This document shows positions 53,995-62,157 of a DNA stretch of 64,000 nucleotides, piece by piece. Every line of letters starts with the position of its first letter. Positions within the stretch are counted from its first letter, which is position 1. The position numbers and the translations under genes were made by a program. Location: assembly GCA_016710335.1 (NCBI GenBank), contig JADJXQ010000004.1, positions 124,001-188,000 of the forward strand, in the 5' to 3' direction. The notes under the pieces were generated by a model that was not told where the DNA came from, ran no database searches, and saw nothing but the letters and a program-made list of their open reading frames with translations. The stretch comes from Rhodospirillales bacterium. GTDB lineage: Bacteria; Pseudomonadota; Alphaproteobacteria; Rhodospirillales; Defluviicoccaceae.

Positions 53995-54794
53995 CTGGCC
54001 GGTTGCAGGACAAGGTGGCTATCGTCACCGGCTGTGGCTCGGTGGGTCCGGGCTGGGGCAACGGCAAGGCGATCTCCGGGTTGTTCGCCCGGAAGGGCGC
54101 CGCCGTGTTCGGCGTCGATATCAACGGCGATGCGGCGGCGGAGATGAGAGGAATCGTCGCAGGGGAGGGGGGCCGCTGCGAGATCGCCGTCGCCGACGTG
54201 TCGCGGGCGGGCGACGTCGAAGCCATGGTCGGCGCCTGCCTGTCCGCATTTGGGCGCATCGACGTGCTGGTCAACAACGTCGGCATCGCGGTCGTCGGCG
54301 GTCCTGCCGAACTGGATGAGGCGACGTGGGACCGGGTGATGGCGATCAACCTCAAGAGCGTCTACCTGACCTGCCGTCACGTCATCCCGGTGATGGATCG
54401 CCAGGGCAAGGGCGCCATCGTCAACAACGCCTCGATCGCCGCCCTCGGCTGGGCGGGCGTGCACTACGGCTTCTACGGCGCCTCCAAAGGCGCCATCGTG
54501 TCGATGACCCGGGCGATGGCGATCGCTCACGCGAAAAGCGGCATCCGCGCCAACACTATCCTGCCGGGGCTGATGAACACGCCGCTGGTGCATGCGGCGC
54601 TGACCCGGGTCTATGGCGATGAGGGAGATATCGCCAACCTGATCCGCACCCGCGACGCCCAGTGCCCGATGGGGCACATGGGAGATGCCTGGGACACGGC
54701 CTACGCAGCCCTGTACCTGGCTTCCGATGAGGCCAAGTATGTGACCGGAACGGAGTTGGTCGTGGACGGCGGGCTATCTGTGCGGTTCGCATGA
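53991..54794 (+). CDS. Short-chain dehydrogenase/reductase
   Basis: A 267-residue SDR. The cofactor loop reads TGCGSVGPGWGNGKA, longer than the usual TGxxxGIG, a variant seen in some SDRs with the GPGWGNG insert. NNVG, the catalytic S in NNASIAAL, and YGASKGAI are present, and it ends with a normal VVDGGL. Overlaps the ligase at its start and the secreted-protein gene frame at its end. Likely oxidises a hydroxyacyl-CoA or an alcohol linked to the ligase product; this is inference. Confidence 0.88.
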   Translation: MTGRLQDKVAIVTGCGSVGPGWGNGKAISGLFARKGAAVFGVDINGDAAAEMRGIVAGEGGRCEIAVADVSRAGDVEAMVGACLSAFGRIDVLVNNVGIAVVGGPAELDEATWDRVMAINLKSVYLTCRHVIPVMDRQGKGAIVNNASIAALGWAGVHYGFYGASKGAIVSMTRAMAIAHAKSGIRANTILPGLMNTPLVHAALTRVYGDEGDIANLIRTRDAQCPMGHMGDAWDTAYAALYLASDEAKYVTGTELVVDGGLSVRFA

Positions 54795-54844
54795 TACGAA
54801 ACCCCGTGGTACAAGGCGGCGCAACGAAGCGTGGAGCAAACAGG

Positions 54845-55738
54845 ATGGAGCAGCGCGGCGGCCGGCTGTCGTGGCGCAACGCAGGCGCTGGAGCCGCGGG
54901 CATGGCAGTGGCCGCGCTGCTGACGACCGCCGCGGCGTCCGCCGCCGATACGGCGGTGCGTTTGTTCAATCCGTCGAACGAGGACGCGCTCGTGCGGCTG
55001 GTAGGCCGCACCAACAAGACGGTGTGGGTGCGCGGCGGCGAGGCGCGGGAGGTCCCGGCGGAGGCCGGCAGCTACTCTCTGCTGGTCCGTTACGGGATTG
55101 ACCCCCAGCGGTTCTCCTATTCCCGCAGCGAGCCGTTCGAGATCGGGTTCAACGCACCGGCGCCGCAGGCGACGGTCGCCCTGCCGCCGGTGCGCCCTCT
55201 CTATCAGACCGCTGCCCGGGATGCGGTTGCGCCTGCACCGCCCCCGTCCGCCGCGGAGCCTCCATCCGAGGATCGAGAAGCGTCCGTTGCCCCGCCGCCC
55301 GATGCGCCGCTGCGCCAGCCGCCTCCTCCCGACGATCCGCCGCTCGCCGCCGGCGCCCTCAGCGGTCGCATCGCCAATCTGCAGGCGGCGGCTCCGTTTC
55401 TCGACGCAAATTCACATCTGCAACTGGTGAAGTTGCCGGAAAACAACCAACTTACCTACTTCTTCGACGCCAATGGTCGCATCAAGTATGCCTCGGATCT
55501 GCCGGCCATCGACGTTCCGGCTGATGGCGCGTTTCGGATGACGTTGCCGCCGTTGTTGCCGGGGCGCTACGTCGTCGTCGGCCAGTCCATGGATCCGGCC
55601 AGTGCCGATGGCGGCAACGTGCCGGTGCTGGCCGACGTCCGCACCGGCCGCGCCCGCATCGTCGAAGTGGCGCCAGGTGCTTCGGCGCCCGCGGTTCAGG
55701 ATCTGGGCGAGGTCGTCCTCGTCCTGCCTGCGGAGTAA
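54845..55738 (+). CDS. Secreted protein of unknown function, proline-rich
   Basis: A 297-residue protein with a probable signal peptide (about 12-36, ending AASAAD). An N-terminal domain (about 37-95) contains LFNPSNEDALVRLVGRTN and EVPAEAGSYSLLVRYG, suggesting a beta-sandwich, followed by a Pro/Ala-rich stretch (120-170) and a C-terminal domain (185-295). No family recognised. The open frame extends back to an ATG at 54791 that overlaps the SDR stop as ATGA; I prefer ATG 54845 because the signal peptide then begins normally. Third gene of the operon. Confidence 0.7.
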   Translation: MEQRGGRLSWRNAGAGAAGMAVAALLTTAAASAADTAVRLFNPSNEDALVRLVGRTNKTVWVRGGEAREVPAEAGSYSLLVRYGIDPQRFSYSRSEPFEIGFNAPAPQATVALPPVRPLYQTAARDAVAPAPPPSAAEPPSEDREASVAPPPDAPLRQPPPPDDPPLAAGALSGRIANLQAAAPFLDANSHLQLVKLPENNQLTYFFDANGRIKYASDLPAIDVPADGAFRMTLPPLLPGRYVVVGQSMDPASADGGNVPVLADVRTGRARIVEVAPGASAPAVQDLGEVVLVLPAE

Positions 55739-55759
55739 CGTCAGTTGGGACCGAACGAC

Positions 55760-56686
55760 ATGGCGGGAGTGGCGGATTTCAGGATGCAGAAGGGGGAGGA
55801 GGCCGCGTCCGGTGGCGAAGCGGAGGGCGGTGTCCCGTGGTCGGTGCTGTCGCCTTCGACGCAGACGGTGCCGCTGGTGTTCGCATCGCCCCATTCCGGG
55901 CGAACCTATCCGCCGGCGTTCATTGCGCAGTCGCGGTTGGATCCGCTGGCGTTGCGGCGATCGGAAGACGCGTTCATCGACGAGATCTTCGCGGCTGCCG
56001 TCGCCTGCGGAGCGCCCCTGCTGCGCGCCCACTTCCCGAGAGTGTATGTCGACCCGAACCGCGAAGCGTTCGAGCTCGACGCGACCATGTTCGATGGGCC
56101 GCTGCCGGACTACGTGAACACGGCGTCGCCGCGGGTTGCCGCCGGTCTCGGCACCGTCGCCCGGGTGGTGACCAACGGCGAGGAGGTTTATCGCGAGCGG
56201 CTGGCGTTCCACCATGTGCGTCAGCGCATCCAGGACCTGTACTTCCCTTACCACGCGGCGCTGCGATCGTTGCTGACCGAGACGCAAGCCAAGTTCGGCG
56301 TCTGCCTCCTGATCGATTGCCATTCGATGCCGTCGGTGGGCGGCCCCATGGACAGCGACCGGGGGCGGCGGCGGGTCGATTTCGTGCTCGGGGACCGCTT
56401 CGGGACTTCGTGCGCGCCCGAAATCATCGTTGCCGCGGAGGCGGAAGTGAAGCGGCTGGGCTACTCCGTGCAGCGCAACCTCCCCTACGCCGGCGGTTAC
56501 ACGACAGCGCACTACGGTGAGCCGCGACAGGGCGTGCATGCGCTGCAAATCGAGGTCAATCGGGCTTTGTACATGGATGAGGACACGGTGACCCGGACGC
56601 CGGGATTCGAGCGTACGGGAAGGGACGTGGGGCGTTTGATCGGCCGCCTGGCCCGTCTTGATTTCGATGCGTTGAGGGCGGCATGA
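55760..56686 (+). CDS. N-formylglutamate amidohydrolase family protein (second copy)
   Basis: A 308-residue protein. ASPHSGRTYPPAF, SEDAFIDEIFAAA, VYVDPNRE-type, LIDCHSMPS and a histidine-bearing LPYAGGYTTAHYG follow the family order. It is only distantly related to the first copy at 23103-23960 and keeps the HutG-like DPNRE motif. Fourth gene in the five-gene operon; overlaps the GNAT gene as ATGA. In-frame TTG at 55745 is an alternative start. Confidence 0.86.
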   Translation: MAGVADFRMQKGEEAASGGEAEGGVPWSVLSPSTQTVPLVFASPHSGRTYPPAFIAQSRLDPLALRRSEDAFIDEIFAAAVACGAPLLRAHFPRVYVDPNREAFELDATMFDGPLPDYVNTASPRVAAGLGTVARVVTNGEEVYRERLAFHHVRQRIQDLYFPYHAALRSLLTETQAKFGVCLLIDCHSMPSVGGPMDSDRGRRRVDFVLGDRFGTSCAPEIIVAAEAEVKRLGYSVQRNLPYAGGYTTAHYGEPRQGVHALQIEVNRALYMDEDTVTRTPGFERTGRDVGRLIGRLARLDFDALRAA

Positions 56687-57246
56687 GCGCCCTTGCGGGA
56701 GCGACGACCGTCCGGGGTCAGGCTTCGGCAGTCGTCCGTCCGGCCGACGCCGCGGACCTCGCGGCAATTCAGGCCATCTACGCCCATCACGTCGGCACCG
56801 GCACCGGCACCTTCGAGGAAGCGGCGCCGGACGAAGTGGACATGGCAGCGCGGCGCGACGCCATCCTAGCCCGGGGCCTGCCATACCTGGTCGCGGACAG
56901 CGGCGGCGCCATCGCCGGATTCGCCTACGCTGCGCAGTTTCGACCCCGGTCTGCGTACCGGTTCACGGTGGAGGATTCCATCTACGTGCACCCGGACGCG
57001 GTCGGCAGCGGCGTCGGGCGGGCGCTTCTCGGCCAACTCATCGCGCGCTGCGAAGCGATGGGCTATCGGCAGATGGTTGCGGTGATCGGCGATTCTGCGA
57101 ACCATCGCTCGATCCGTCTGCACAAGCGCCTGGGATTTGTCGAGGCCGGCCGCTTGCTGGCGGCGGGCTTCAAATTCGGCCGCTGGCTGGACGTCGTGTT
57201 CATGCAACGCGCCCTCGATGGCGGCAATCCCGAGCATCGCCGCTGA
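56683..57246 (+). CDS. GNAT acetyltransferase, phosphinothricin-acetyltransferase-like
   Basis: A 187-residue GNAT enzyme. The acetyl-CoA-binding region contains SGVGRALLGQLIARCEAMG, and IGDSANHRSIRLHKRLGF matches the pat/YncA branch, which acetylates amino-acid analogues such as phosphinothricin or methionine sulfoximine/sulfone. ATG overlaps the preceding stop. Last gene of the operon, followed by a hairpin with A-tract. Confidence 0.9.
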   Translation: MSALAGATTVRGQASAVVRPADAADLAAIQAIYAHHVGTGTGTFEEAAPDEVDMAARRDAILARGLPYLVADSGGAIAGFAYAAQFRPRSAYRFTVEDSIYVHPDAVGSGVGRALLGQLIARCEAMGYRQMVAVIGDSANHRSIRLHKRLGFVEAGRLLAAGFKFGRWLDVVFMQRALDGGNPEHRR

Positions 57247-57252
57247 GTTGGC

Positions 57253-57281
57253 AAAAAAAAGGGCCGCGCAGTGCACGGCCC
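57253..57281 (-). terminator. Intrinsic terminator for leftward transcription
   Basis: On the minus strand GGGCCG, nine-base loop, CGGCCC and then eight T (plus-strand A-tract at 57253-57260). A textbook Rho-independent terminator for leftward transcripts. On the plus strand it is followed by GAGTTTT and may also serve the GNAT gene. Confidence 0.7.
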
Positions 57282-57546
57282 GAGTTTTGGGAGGAAACGT
57301 CCAAGAAGTGCAGACAGCGGTGGTCGGCGAAGCCGGCCGGTGCTGCACTGCACACAAGGAAAATAAGATCCCGCCGCTGAGAACGCAAATCAAATAATCA
57401 AAAAATGTGCGCTCAGGGCCCGCAGCGGTCCAGAAAAGCCAGTTTCGGCGATAAAGTGCTAAAAAATCGAGCACATTTTTGCAACGCTTCCGGGCTGAAA
57501 ATTTCTGCGGGCCGCGGCCGCGGGACGATCAGCCGCTGGCGCCGCG

Positions 57547-57573
57547 CGATTATGCTGCATTGCAACATAATCG
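57547..57573. repeat. Perfect 8-bp palindrome with 11-bp spacer
   Basis: CGATTATG (57547-57554) and CATAATCG (57566-57573), around CTGCATTGCAA, which itself is partly symmetrical (TGCATTGCA). Looks like a regulator-binding site rather than a terminator. Confidence 0.55.
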
Positions 57574-57636
57574 CCACAATCCCTCTTGCCTGCGACGGTG
57601 CATGATCCGGCGCCGGTGCTGCCCAGCGCCGGCGGT

Positions 57637-58860
57637 TCAGATTACCCCCGCGCTGCGCAACGTGGTCATCTCGTCGCCCGAGAGTCCGAGGCGGCGGCCA
57701 TAGATCTCGTCGTTGGCGCTGCCGAGCCGCGGGCCGAGGGAGCGGATCTGGCCGGGCGTCTCCGACAGCTTGGGAAGCACCGCCGGCACCACCACCGGGC
57801 CAAGCTCAGGATCGACCAGCGTTTCGAGATCGTTACGCGCCTGAAAATGCGGATCTGCGAAGATGTCGGCGATGGTGTTGAGCGGACCGGCCGGAACCTC
57901 CTCCGCAAGGCAGCGCTCCATCACTACCTGCCGGTCGAGCCCGCCGGTCCACGCGCTGACCAGGCGAATGACGTCGTCCCGCGCCGCCAGCCGCTTTTCC
58001 TGCAGGCCGTAGATCTTTTCAGACGCCAAGTCTTCCTGCCCCATGGCGCGAGCGAGGCGCTGAAACATCTTGTCGGTGGTGCAGGCGATGGCCACCCACT
58101 TGCCGTCGCGGGTCGGAAAATGCCCGTGCGGGCAAGCATTGACGGTCCCCGATCCCTCCCGTTCCCGCACCTTCCCGGTTCGGGCGTAAGCGGGAGCAAT
58201 TTCGTCCAGCACCCTGAACACCGCTTCGTAGAGGCCGATATCGATGACTTGACCGCGTCCGGACTCCTTCCGGTGCAGCAGCGCCACCAGTGCTCCGACC
58301 CCGGCGTAGAGCCCGGCGAGATAGTCGCCGAGGGAAGTGGAGCCGGGCGTGACCGGCACCTCCCCCGGCATCCCGGCGAGGTGAGCGAGACCGCCGACCG
58401 CATGGGCGATGCGTGCAAATCCCGGACGGTCCTTGTAGGGACCGGTCTGTCCATAGCCGGTGACGCGCACCAGGATCAAGCCGGGGTTGACCGCCCGCAG
58501 ATCGTCCCAGCCGAGCCCCCACGACTCCAGCGTTCCGGGGCGAAAATTCTCGCAGACCACGTCCGATTGAGCAACCAGGCGCTTGAACAGCGCCGCTCCC
58601 TCCGGGACGCGCAGATTGAGGGTGATGGACTTGCGGTTGCGCCCTTCGCTGAGCCACGCCAGCGACGAGTCGTCGCGTTCGGTCGATGTCCCGAAGCGGC
58701 GGAACGGATCGCCGACCCCCGGCTGCTCGACCTTGATGACCTCCGCCCCGAATTCGCCGAGAATGCTGGCGCAGAACGGCGCTGCGATGAACGAGGCGGC
58801 ATCGAGCACGCGGAGTCCGGCGAGGGGCAACGCGTGCGCCGCGGCAATCGGCTCAGGCAT
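57637..58860 (-). CDS. CaiB/BaiF (class III) CoA-transferase
   Basis: A 407-residue CoA-transferase. The opening LAGLRVLDAASFIAAPF, FGAEVIKVEQPGVGD and the catalytic aspartate in SLGDYLAGLYAG match the family, which moves CoA between carboxylates. ATG 58860 overlaps the YdcF stop by eight bases; an upstream start at 58890 would overlap further with no gain. Substrate unknown. Confidence 0.89.
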   Translation of the reverse strand: MPEPIAAAHALPLAGLRVLDAASFIAAPFCASILGEFGAEVIKVEQPGVGDPFRRFGTSTERDDSSLAWLSEGRNRKSITLNLRVPEGAALFKRLVAQSDVVCENFRPGTLESWGLGWDDLRAVNPGLILVRVTGYGQTGPYKDRPGFARIAHAVGGLAHLAGMPGEVPVTPGSTSLGDYLAGLYAGVGALVALLHRKESGRGQVIDIGLYEAVFRVLDEIAPAYARTGKVREREGSGTVNACPHGHFPTRDGKWVAIACTTDKMFQRLARAMGQEDLASEKIYGLQEKRLAARDDVIRLVSAWTGGLDRQVVMERCLAEEVPAGPLNTIADIFADPHFQARNDLETLVDPELGPVVVPAVLPKLSETPGQIRSLGPRLGSANDEIYGRRLGLSGDEMTTLRSAGVI

Positions 58861-59398
58861 CCGGCGCCCTCGTGTTCCACACCGCAGCAACTATCGGCCG
58901 ATGGCGGTTGAGGCGGAACAGCCACGCGCTGTACAGCCACTGCGCCAGTTCGCGCCCATGCGCACCGTACCACGCGCGGGCCGACATGCCCGGCGGCCGC
59001 GGCACCGGCGCGCCCTCGACCGCCAAGCCGAGGCGGCGGAACACATAGAGCGCCCGGCGCATGTGAAAGGCGTCGGTGACGATCATCAACCGCCGCCAGC
59101 CCCGATCCCTCATGATGCGCCCCGTGTAGACAGCGTTCTCGAACGTGTTGCGCGACCGATCCTCTATGACGATGGCCGTGGCCGCGACGCCCCGGCCGAG
59201 CGCCAGATCGCGCATCAGGTGCGCCTCCGCCGGCGGCGCCGCAACAATGCCGCCGGAAACGACCAAGTGCGCCGCGCCGCACTCTCGCATGACCCCGACG
59301 GCGTGCGCAACCCGGCGCCGCATCGCCGAACCCGGCTCCCCCGGCGCCACCACCGCGGCGCCGAGCACGACGACGGCGTCGGGCCGCTGGTGCTGCAC
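58853..59398 (-). CDS. YdcF/ElyC-family protein (DUF218)
   Basis: A 181-residue DUF218 protein: AVVVLGAAVV, LVVSGGIVAAP, IVIEDRSRNTFENAVYTG and IVTDAFHMRRAL follow the family order. Family members affect cell-envelope processes; no enzyme activity is settled. GTG start at 59398 with GGAG six bases upstream. Upstream of the CoA-transferase, overlapping by eight bases, and divergent from the DUF1848 gene. Confidence 0.86.
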   Translation of the reverse strand: MQHQRPDAVVVLGAAVVAPGEPGSAMRRRVAHAVGVMRECGAAHLVVSGGIVAAPPAEAHLMRDLALGRGVAATAIVIEDRSRNTFENAVYTGRIMRDRGWRRLMIVTDAFHMRRALYVFRRLGLAVEGAPVPRPPGMSARAWYGAHGRELAQWLYSAWLFRLNRHRPIVAAVWNTRAPDA

Positions 59399-59463
59399 AG
59401 TTCACTCCACGCCTGTTGCGGCCGTTTCGCCGGCCGAGCGAGACATGGCACACTAGCGCCGCG

Positions 59464-60348
59464 ATGATCATCTCGGCCAGCTACAAAACCGACATTCCGG
59501 CGTTCTACGCCGACTGGTTCCTGGAGCGCCTTCGCGCCGGATGCGTGCGCGTCGTCAACCCTTATGGAGGCCCGGTGCAGACGGTGTCGCTGGCACGGGA
59601 TGCTGTGTCCGGCTTCGTGTTCTGGACCCGCAATGCGCGCCCGTTCCGAACCGCCCTGGCCGCCGTCGCGGGACGCGGCGATGCGTTCGTGGTGCAGTAC
59701 ACGATCACCGGCTATCCCCGGACGCTGGACGCCGGCACCATTGCCACCGGGCGCGCCATCGACGACCTCCGCCATCTGGCCGCGACGTACGGATCGAAAA
59801 CGGTCGTCTGGCGCTATGATCCGATCGTCGCCACCTCCCTCACCCCGTTTCCCTGGCACGAGGCCACCTTCGACGGTCTCTGCCGGGAACTGGAAGGCGC
59901 GGTGGACGAAGTCGTCGTATCGTTCGCCCACATCTACCGCAAGACCGCCCGCAACATGGCCGCTGCCGCCCGCGTGCACGGCTTCGATTGGTGGGACCCG
60001 CCTGTCGAAGAGAAACAGGACCTGCTCGTGCGCCTGAAGAGCATCGCGCACCGCCACGGCATCGCCCTCACCCTCTGCGGCCAGCCGGAATGCGCCGTTG
60101 CCGGCGTCGCCGAGGCGCGATGCATCGATGCGGAGCGCCTCGCCGCGGTCGCCGGCCATCCACTTGAAGCCGTGCGCAAACCCCACCGCCCCCGCTGCGG
60201 CTGCTGGGCGTCCAAAGACATCGGAGCCTACGACACCTGTCCCCACGGCTGCGTCTACTGTTACGCCGTCAGCAACCGCACCCGCGCCAAGGAGCGCCAC
60301 CGGCGGCACGACCCGACGGCGCCCGGTTGTGGATCGCCCCGTCGCTGA
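59464..60348 (+). CDS. DUF1848 family protein with a C-terminal CX3CX2C motif
   Basis: A 294-residue protein of the DUF1848 family: MIISASYKTDIPAFYADWF at the start, FVFWTRNARPF, VQYTITGYP and VVWRYDPI after it. The C-terminal part contains CGC (245-247) and TCPHGCVYCYA, with C259, C263 and C266 in a CX3CX2C arrangement identical in spacing to the radical-SAM cluster motif, but near the C-terminus. Function not known. Convergent with the macrodomain gene. Confidence 0.85.
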   Translation: MIISASYKTDIPAFYADWFLERLRAGCVRVVNPYGGPVQTVSLARDAVSGFVFWTRNARPFRTALAAVAGRGDAFVVQYTITGYPRTLDAGTIATGRAIDDLRHLAATYGSKTVVWRYDPIVATSLTPFPWHEATFDGLCRELEGAVDEVVVSFAHIYRKTARNMAAAARVHGFDWWDPPVEEKQDLLVRLKSIAHRHGIALTLCGQPECAVAGVAEARCIDAERLAAVAGHPLEAVRKPHRPRCGCWASKDIGAYDTCPHGCVYCYAVSNRTRAKERHRRHDPTAPGCGSPRR

Positions 60349-60376
60349 TGCTCCTCGGGCGTCCTCCGTGCGATGC

Positions 60377-60919
60377 CTATGGGACGTTCGGGTCGCAGCC
60401 GGTGCCGGGGGATAGCAGAGCCGCCTCATGGGCCTCCGCAGAGGCGGCGCTGAAGCAACAGAAGGTGACGGTCGCGGGCAGGGCGTTGTTCGCGAGGAAG
60501 TCCCGGACCGTCTGGACGGCGATGCGGGCGGCGCGGTCCGCAGGGAAGCGGTAGACGCCGGTGGAGATGGCCGGGAACGCGACTGACGCTACGTCATGGT
60601 CGCGGGCGATCTCCAGGGAGCGGCGGTAGCAGGAGGCGAGCAGCGCGTCCTCGCCGCGTCCGCCGCCGTGCCAGATCGGCCCCACGGTGTGGATCACGTG
60701 CCTGGCGGGCAGCCGGTAACCCTTGGTGATCTTGGCGTCGCCGGTTCGGCAGCCGCCGAGGCTGCGGCATTCGGCGAGCAATTGCGGTCCGGCGGCGCGG
60801 TGGATCGCGCCGTCGACGCCACCGCCGCCGAGCAGCGACTCGTTGGCGGCGTTGACGACGGCGTCAACTTCTAGTCCGGTGATGTCTCCTTCGATGATGC
60901 GGATGCGGTCGTCGGTCAT
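60377..60919 (-). CDS. Macrodomain ADP-ribose hydrolase (YmdB-like)
   Basis: A 180-residue macrodomain. IIEGDITGLEVDAVVNAANE, LLGGGGVDGAIHRAAG, HVIHTVGPIW and AISTGVYRFP are the ADP-ribose-binding landmarks of O-acetyl-ADP-ribose deacetylases. ATG 60919 comes seven bases after the stop of the solute-binding protein, so it is probably in that transcript. Confidence 0.91.
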   Translation of the reverse strand: MTDDRIRIIEGDITGLEVDAVVNAANESLLGGGGVDGAIHRAAGPQLLAECRSLGGCRTGDAKITKGYRLPARHVIHTVGPIWHGGGRGEDALLASCYRRSLEIARDHDVASVAFPAISTGVYRFPADRAARIAVQTVRDFLANNALPATVTFCCFSAASAEAHEAALLSPGTGCDPNVP

Positions 60920-60926
60920 TACCGTC

Positions 60927-61973
60927 CTACTGGGCCGCCCACGCGTTGAAGCGCTTGTTGAGTTCGTCGATGTTGTCGGTCCAGAACCCAGTGTCGATGG
61001 CAATGGCGTTCTGCAGGTTGTTGGGGTCGCTGGGCAGATTGGCGAGCACGTCCGGCGCGATCCCCTTCACCGCGTCCTTGTGGCTGACGCCGTAGGAAAT
61101 GTACTTCGGCAGTTCCTTCTGGTTCTCAGGCTGGCTCATGAAGGCGATGAGCTGCGTCGCCTGCTCCTGCTTCGGGCTGCCCTTGAGGATCACCCACGAG
61201 TCGATGGCATAGATGCTGCCCGGCCACACAATGCGGAAGTCCTTGCCTTCCTTGCGGGGGGTGTCGAGGCGGCCGTTGTAGACCGAGGTCATCGCCACTT
61301 CGCCGGAAGCGAGAAGCTGCGGCGGCTGGGCGCCCGCCTCCCACCAGATGAGGTGTGGCTTGATCTCGTCCAGCTTGGCAAAGGCGCGATCGACGCCGTC
61401 CTCGGTCGCCAGGGTGTCGTAAACGTCCTCCGGCGCCACACTGTCGGCCATCAGCGCGAATTCGAGGTTGTACTTGGGGCCCTTGCGCAAGGCGCGCTTG
61501 CCGGGGAACTGCGTCACATTCCAGAAGTCCGCCCACGACGCCGGTCCGTTGTCGGGGAACTTGTCGCCGTCGTATGCCAGCACCGTCGACCACAGGATGG
61601 CGCCGACGCCGCAATCGTGGACGGCCGCCGGCAGGAACGCATCCTTGCCGCCGAGTTCATCCCAGTCCAGCTGGACGAGCAGGCCCTCGTCGCAGCCGAG
61701 TTGCAGTTCCTCCGCCTCGACCTGGACCACGTCCCAGACCACGTCGCCGCCCTGCACCTTGGCGCGCAAGGTGCCGATGCCGCCGTCCCATGAATCCTCG
61801 ATCAGCGGAATCCCGGTCTGCTTGGTGAACGGCTCGAAGTAGGCCTTGCGCTGCGCGTCCTGATAGGCCCCGCCCCAGGAGACCACCGTCAGGTCTCGGG
61901 CAACGCTCTCCGATGCCGCGCCCAGAAAAACGCTCGCGGCGACTGCGGCACAAGCAGTGGCTCTGGAATACAT
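60927..61973 (-). CDS. Periplasmic solute-binding protein of an ABC transporter, polyamine-type
   Basis: A 348-residue exported protein. Signal peptide about 1-25, then LTVVSWGGAYQDAQRKAYFEPF, the usual opening of spermidine/putrescine-class binding proteins (PotD/PotF-like), SDAV-like ligand regions and a C-terminal hinge. No permease or ATPase genes are in the window, so the rest of the transporter must be encoded elsewhere. A GGGGAGG ribosome-binding site precedes the ATG. Ligand uncertain. Confidence 0.88.
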   Translation of the reverse strand: MYSRATACAAVAASVFLGAASESVARDLTVVSWGGAYQDAQRKAYFEPFTKQTGIPLIEDSWDGGIGTLRAKVQGGDVVWDVVQVEAEELQLGCDEGLLVQLDWDELGGKDAFLPAAVHDCGVGAILWSTVLAYDGDKFPDNGPASWADFWNVTQFPGKRALRKGPKYNLEFALMADSVAPEDVYDTLATEDGVDRAFAKLDEIKPHLIWWEAGAQPPQLLASGEVAMTSVYNGRLDTPRKEGKDFRIVWPGSIYAIDSWVILKGSPKQEQATQLIAFMSQPENQKELPKYISYGVSHKDAVKGIAPDVLANLPSDPNNLQNAIAIDTGFWTDNIDELNKRFNAWAAQ

Positions 61974-62009
61974 GACGACCTCCCCGAAGTTCGTTTGTTG
62001 TGTCCGACG

Positions 62010-62037
62010 ATTATAGAAGTGCTGCCGCCGTGAACAA
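62010..62037 (-). promoter_or_regulatory. Putative promoter of the solute-binding protein gene
   Basis: Minus strand TTGTTC (62037-62032), 16 nt, perfect TATAAT (62015-62010). Start expected near 62003, 30 nt before the ATG. Confidence 0.5.
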
Positions 62038-62076
62038 GGTCGGATCCCCGATCGCCGGTGCGCTGGCAGCCGTTGA

Positions 62077-62105
62077 TTGAGGATCGGCGCATTACGGGAT
62101 ATACC
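62077..62105 (+). promoter_or_regulatory. Putative promoter of the universal stress protein gene
   Basis: TTGAGG (62077-62082), 17 nt, TATACC (62100-62105). Expected start near 62112, about 45 nt before the ATG. Confidence 0.4.
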
Positions 62106-62157
62106 TCGACGGGCGGGTATTCGCCGGTGCTCCGCCGGCTCGCCGGACGAAGGAACC

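Larger units (their letters stand above)
57247..57636. other. AT-richer convergent intergenic region
   Basis: 390 nt between the convergent GNAT and CoA-transferase genes, with much lower GC than the flanks. It holds a strong minus-strand terminator (57253-57281), a short stem GTGCT/AGCAC near 57456-57474 followed by a T-run, and an 8-bp palindrome (57547-57573). No protein gene is supported. The layout would suit a small RNA on the minus strand, but no promoter could be identified. Confidence 0.5.

Noticed and set aside
62070..62090. FNR box before the universal stress protein gene
   Set aside because: TTGAT is followed by GATCG instead of ATCAA after four bases, three mismatches to the consensus.
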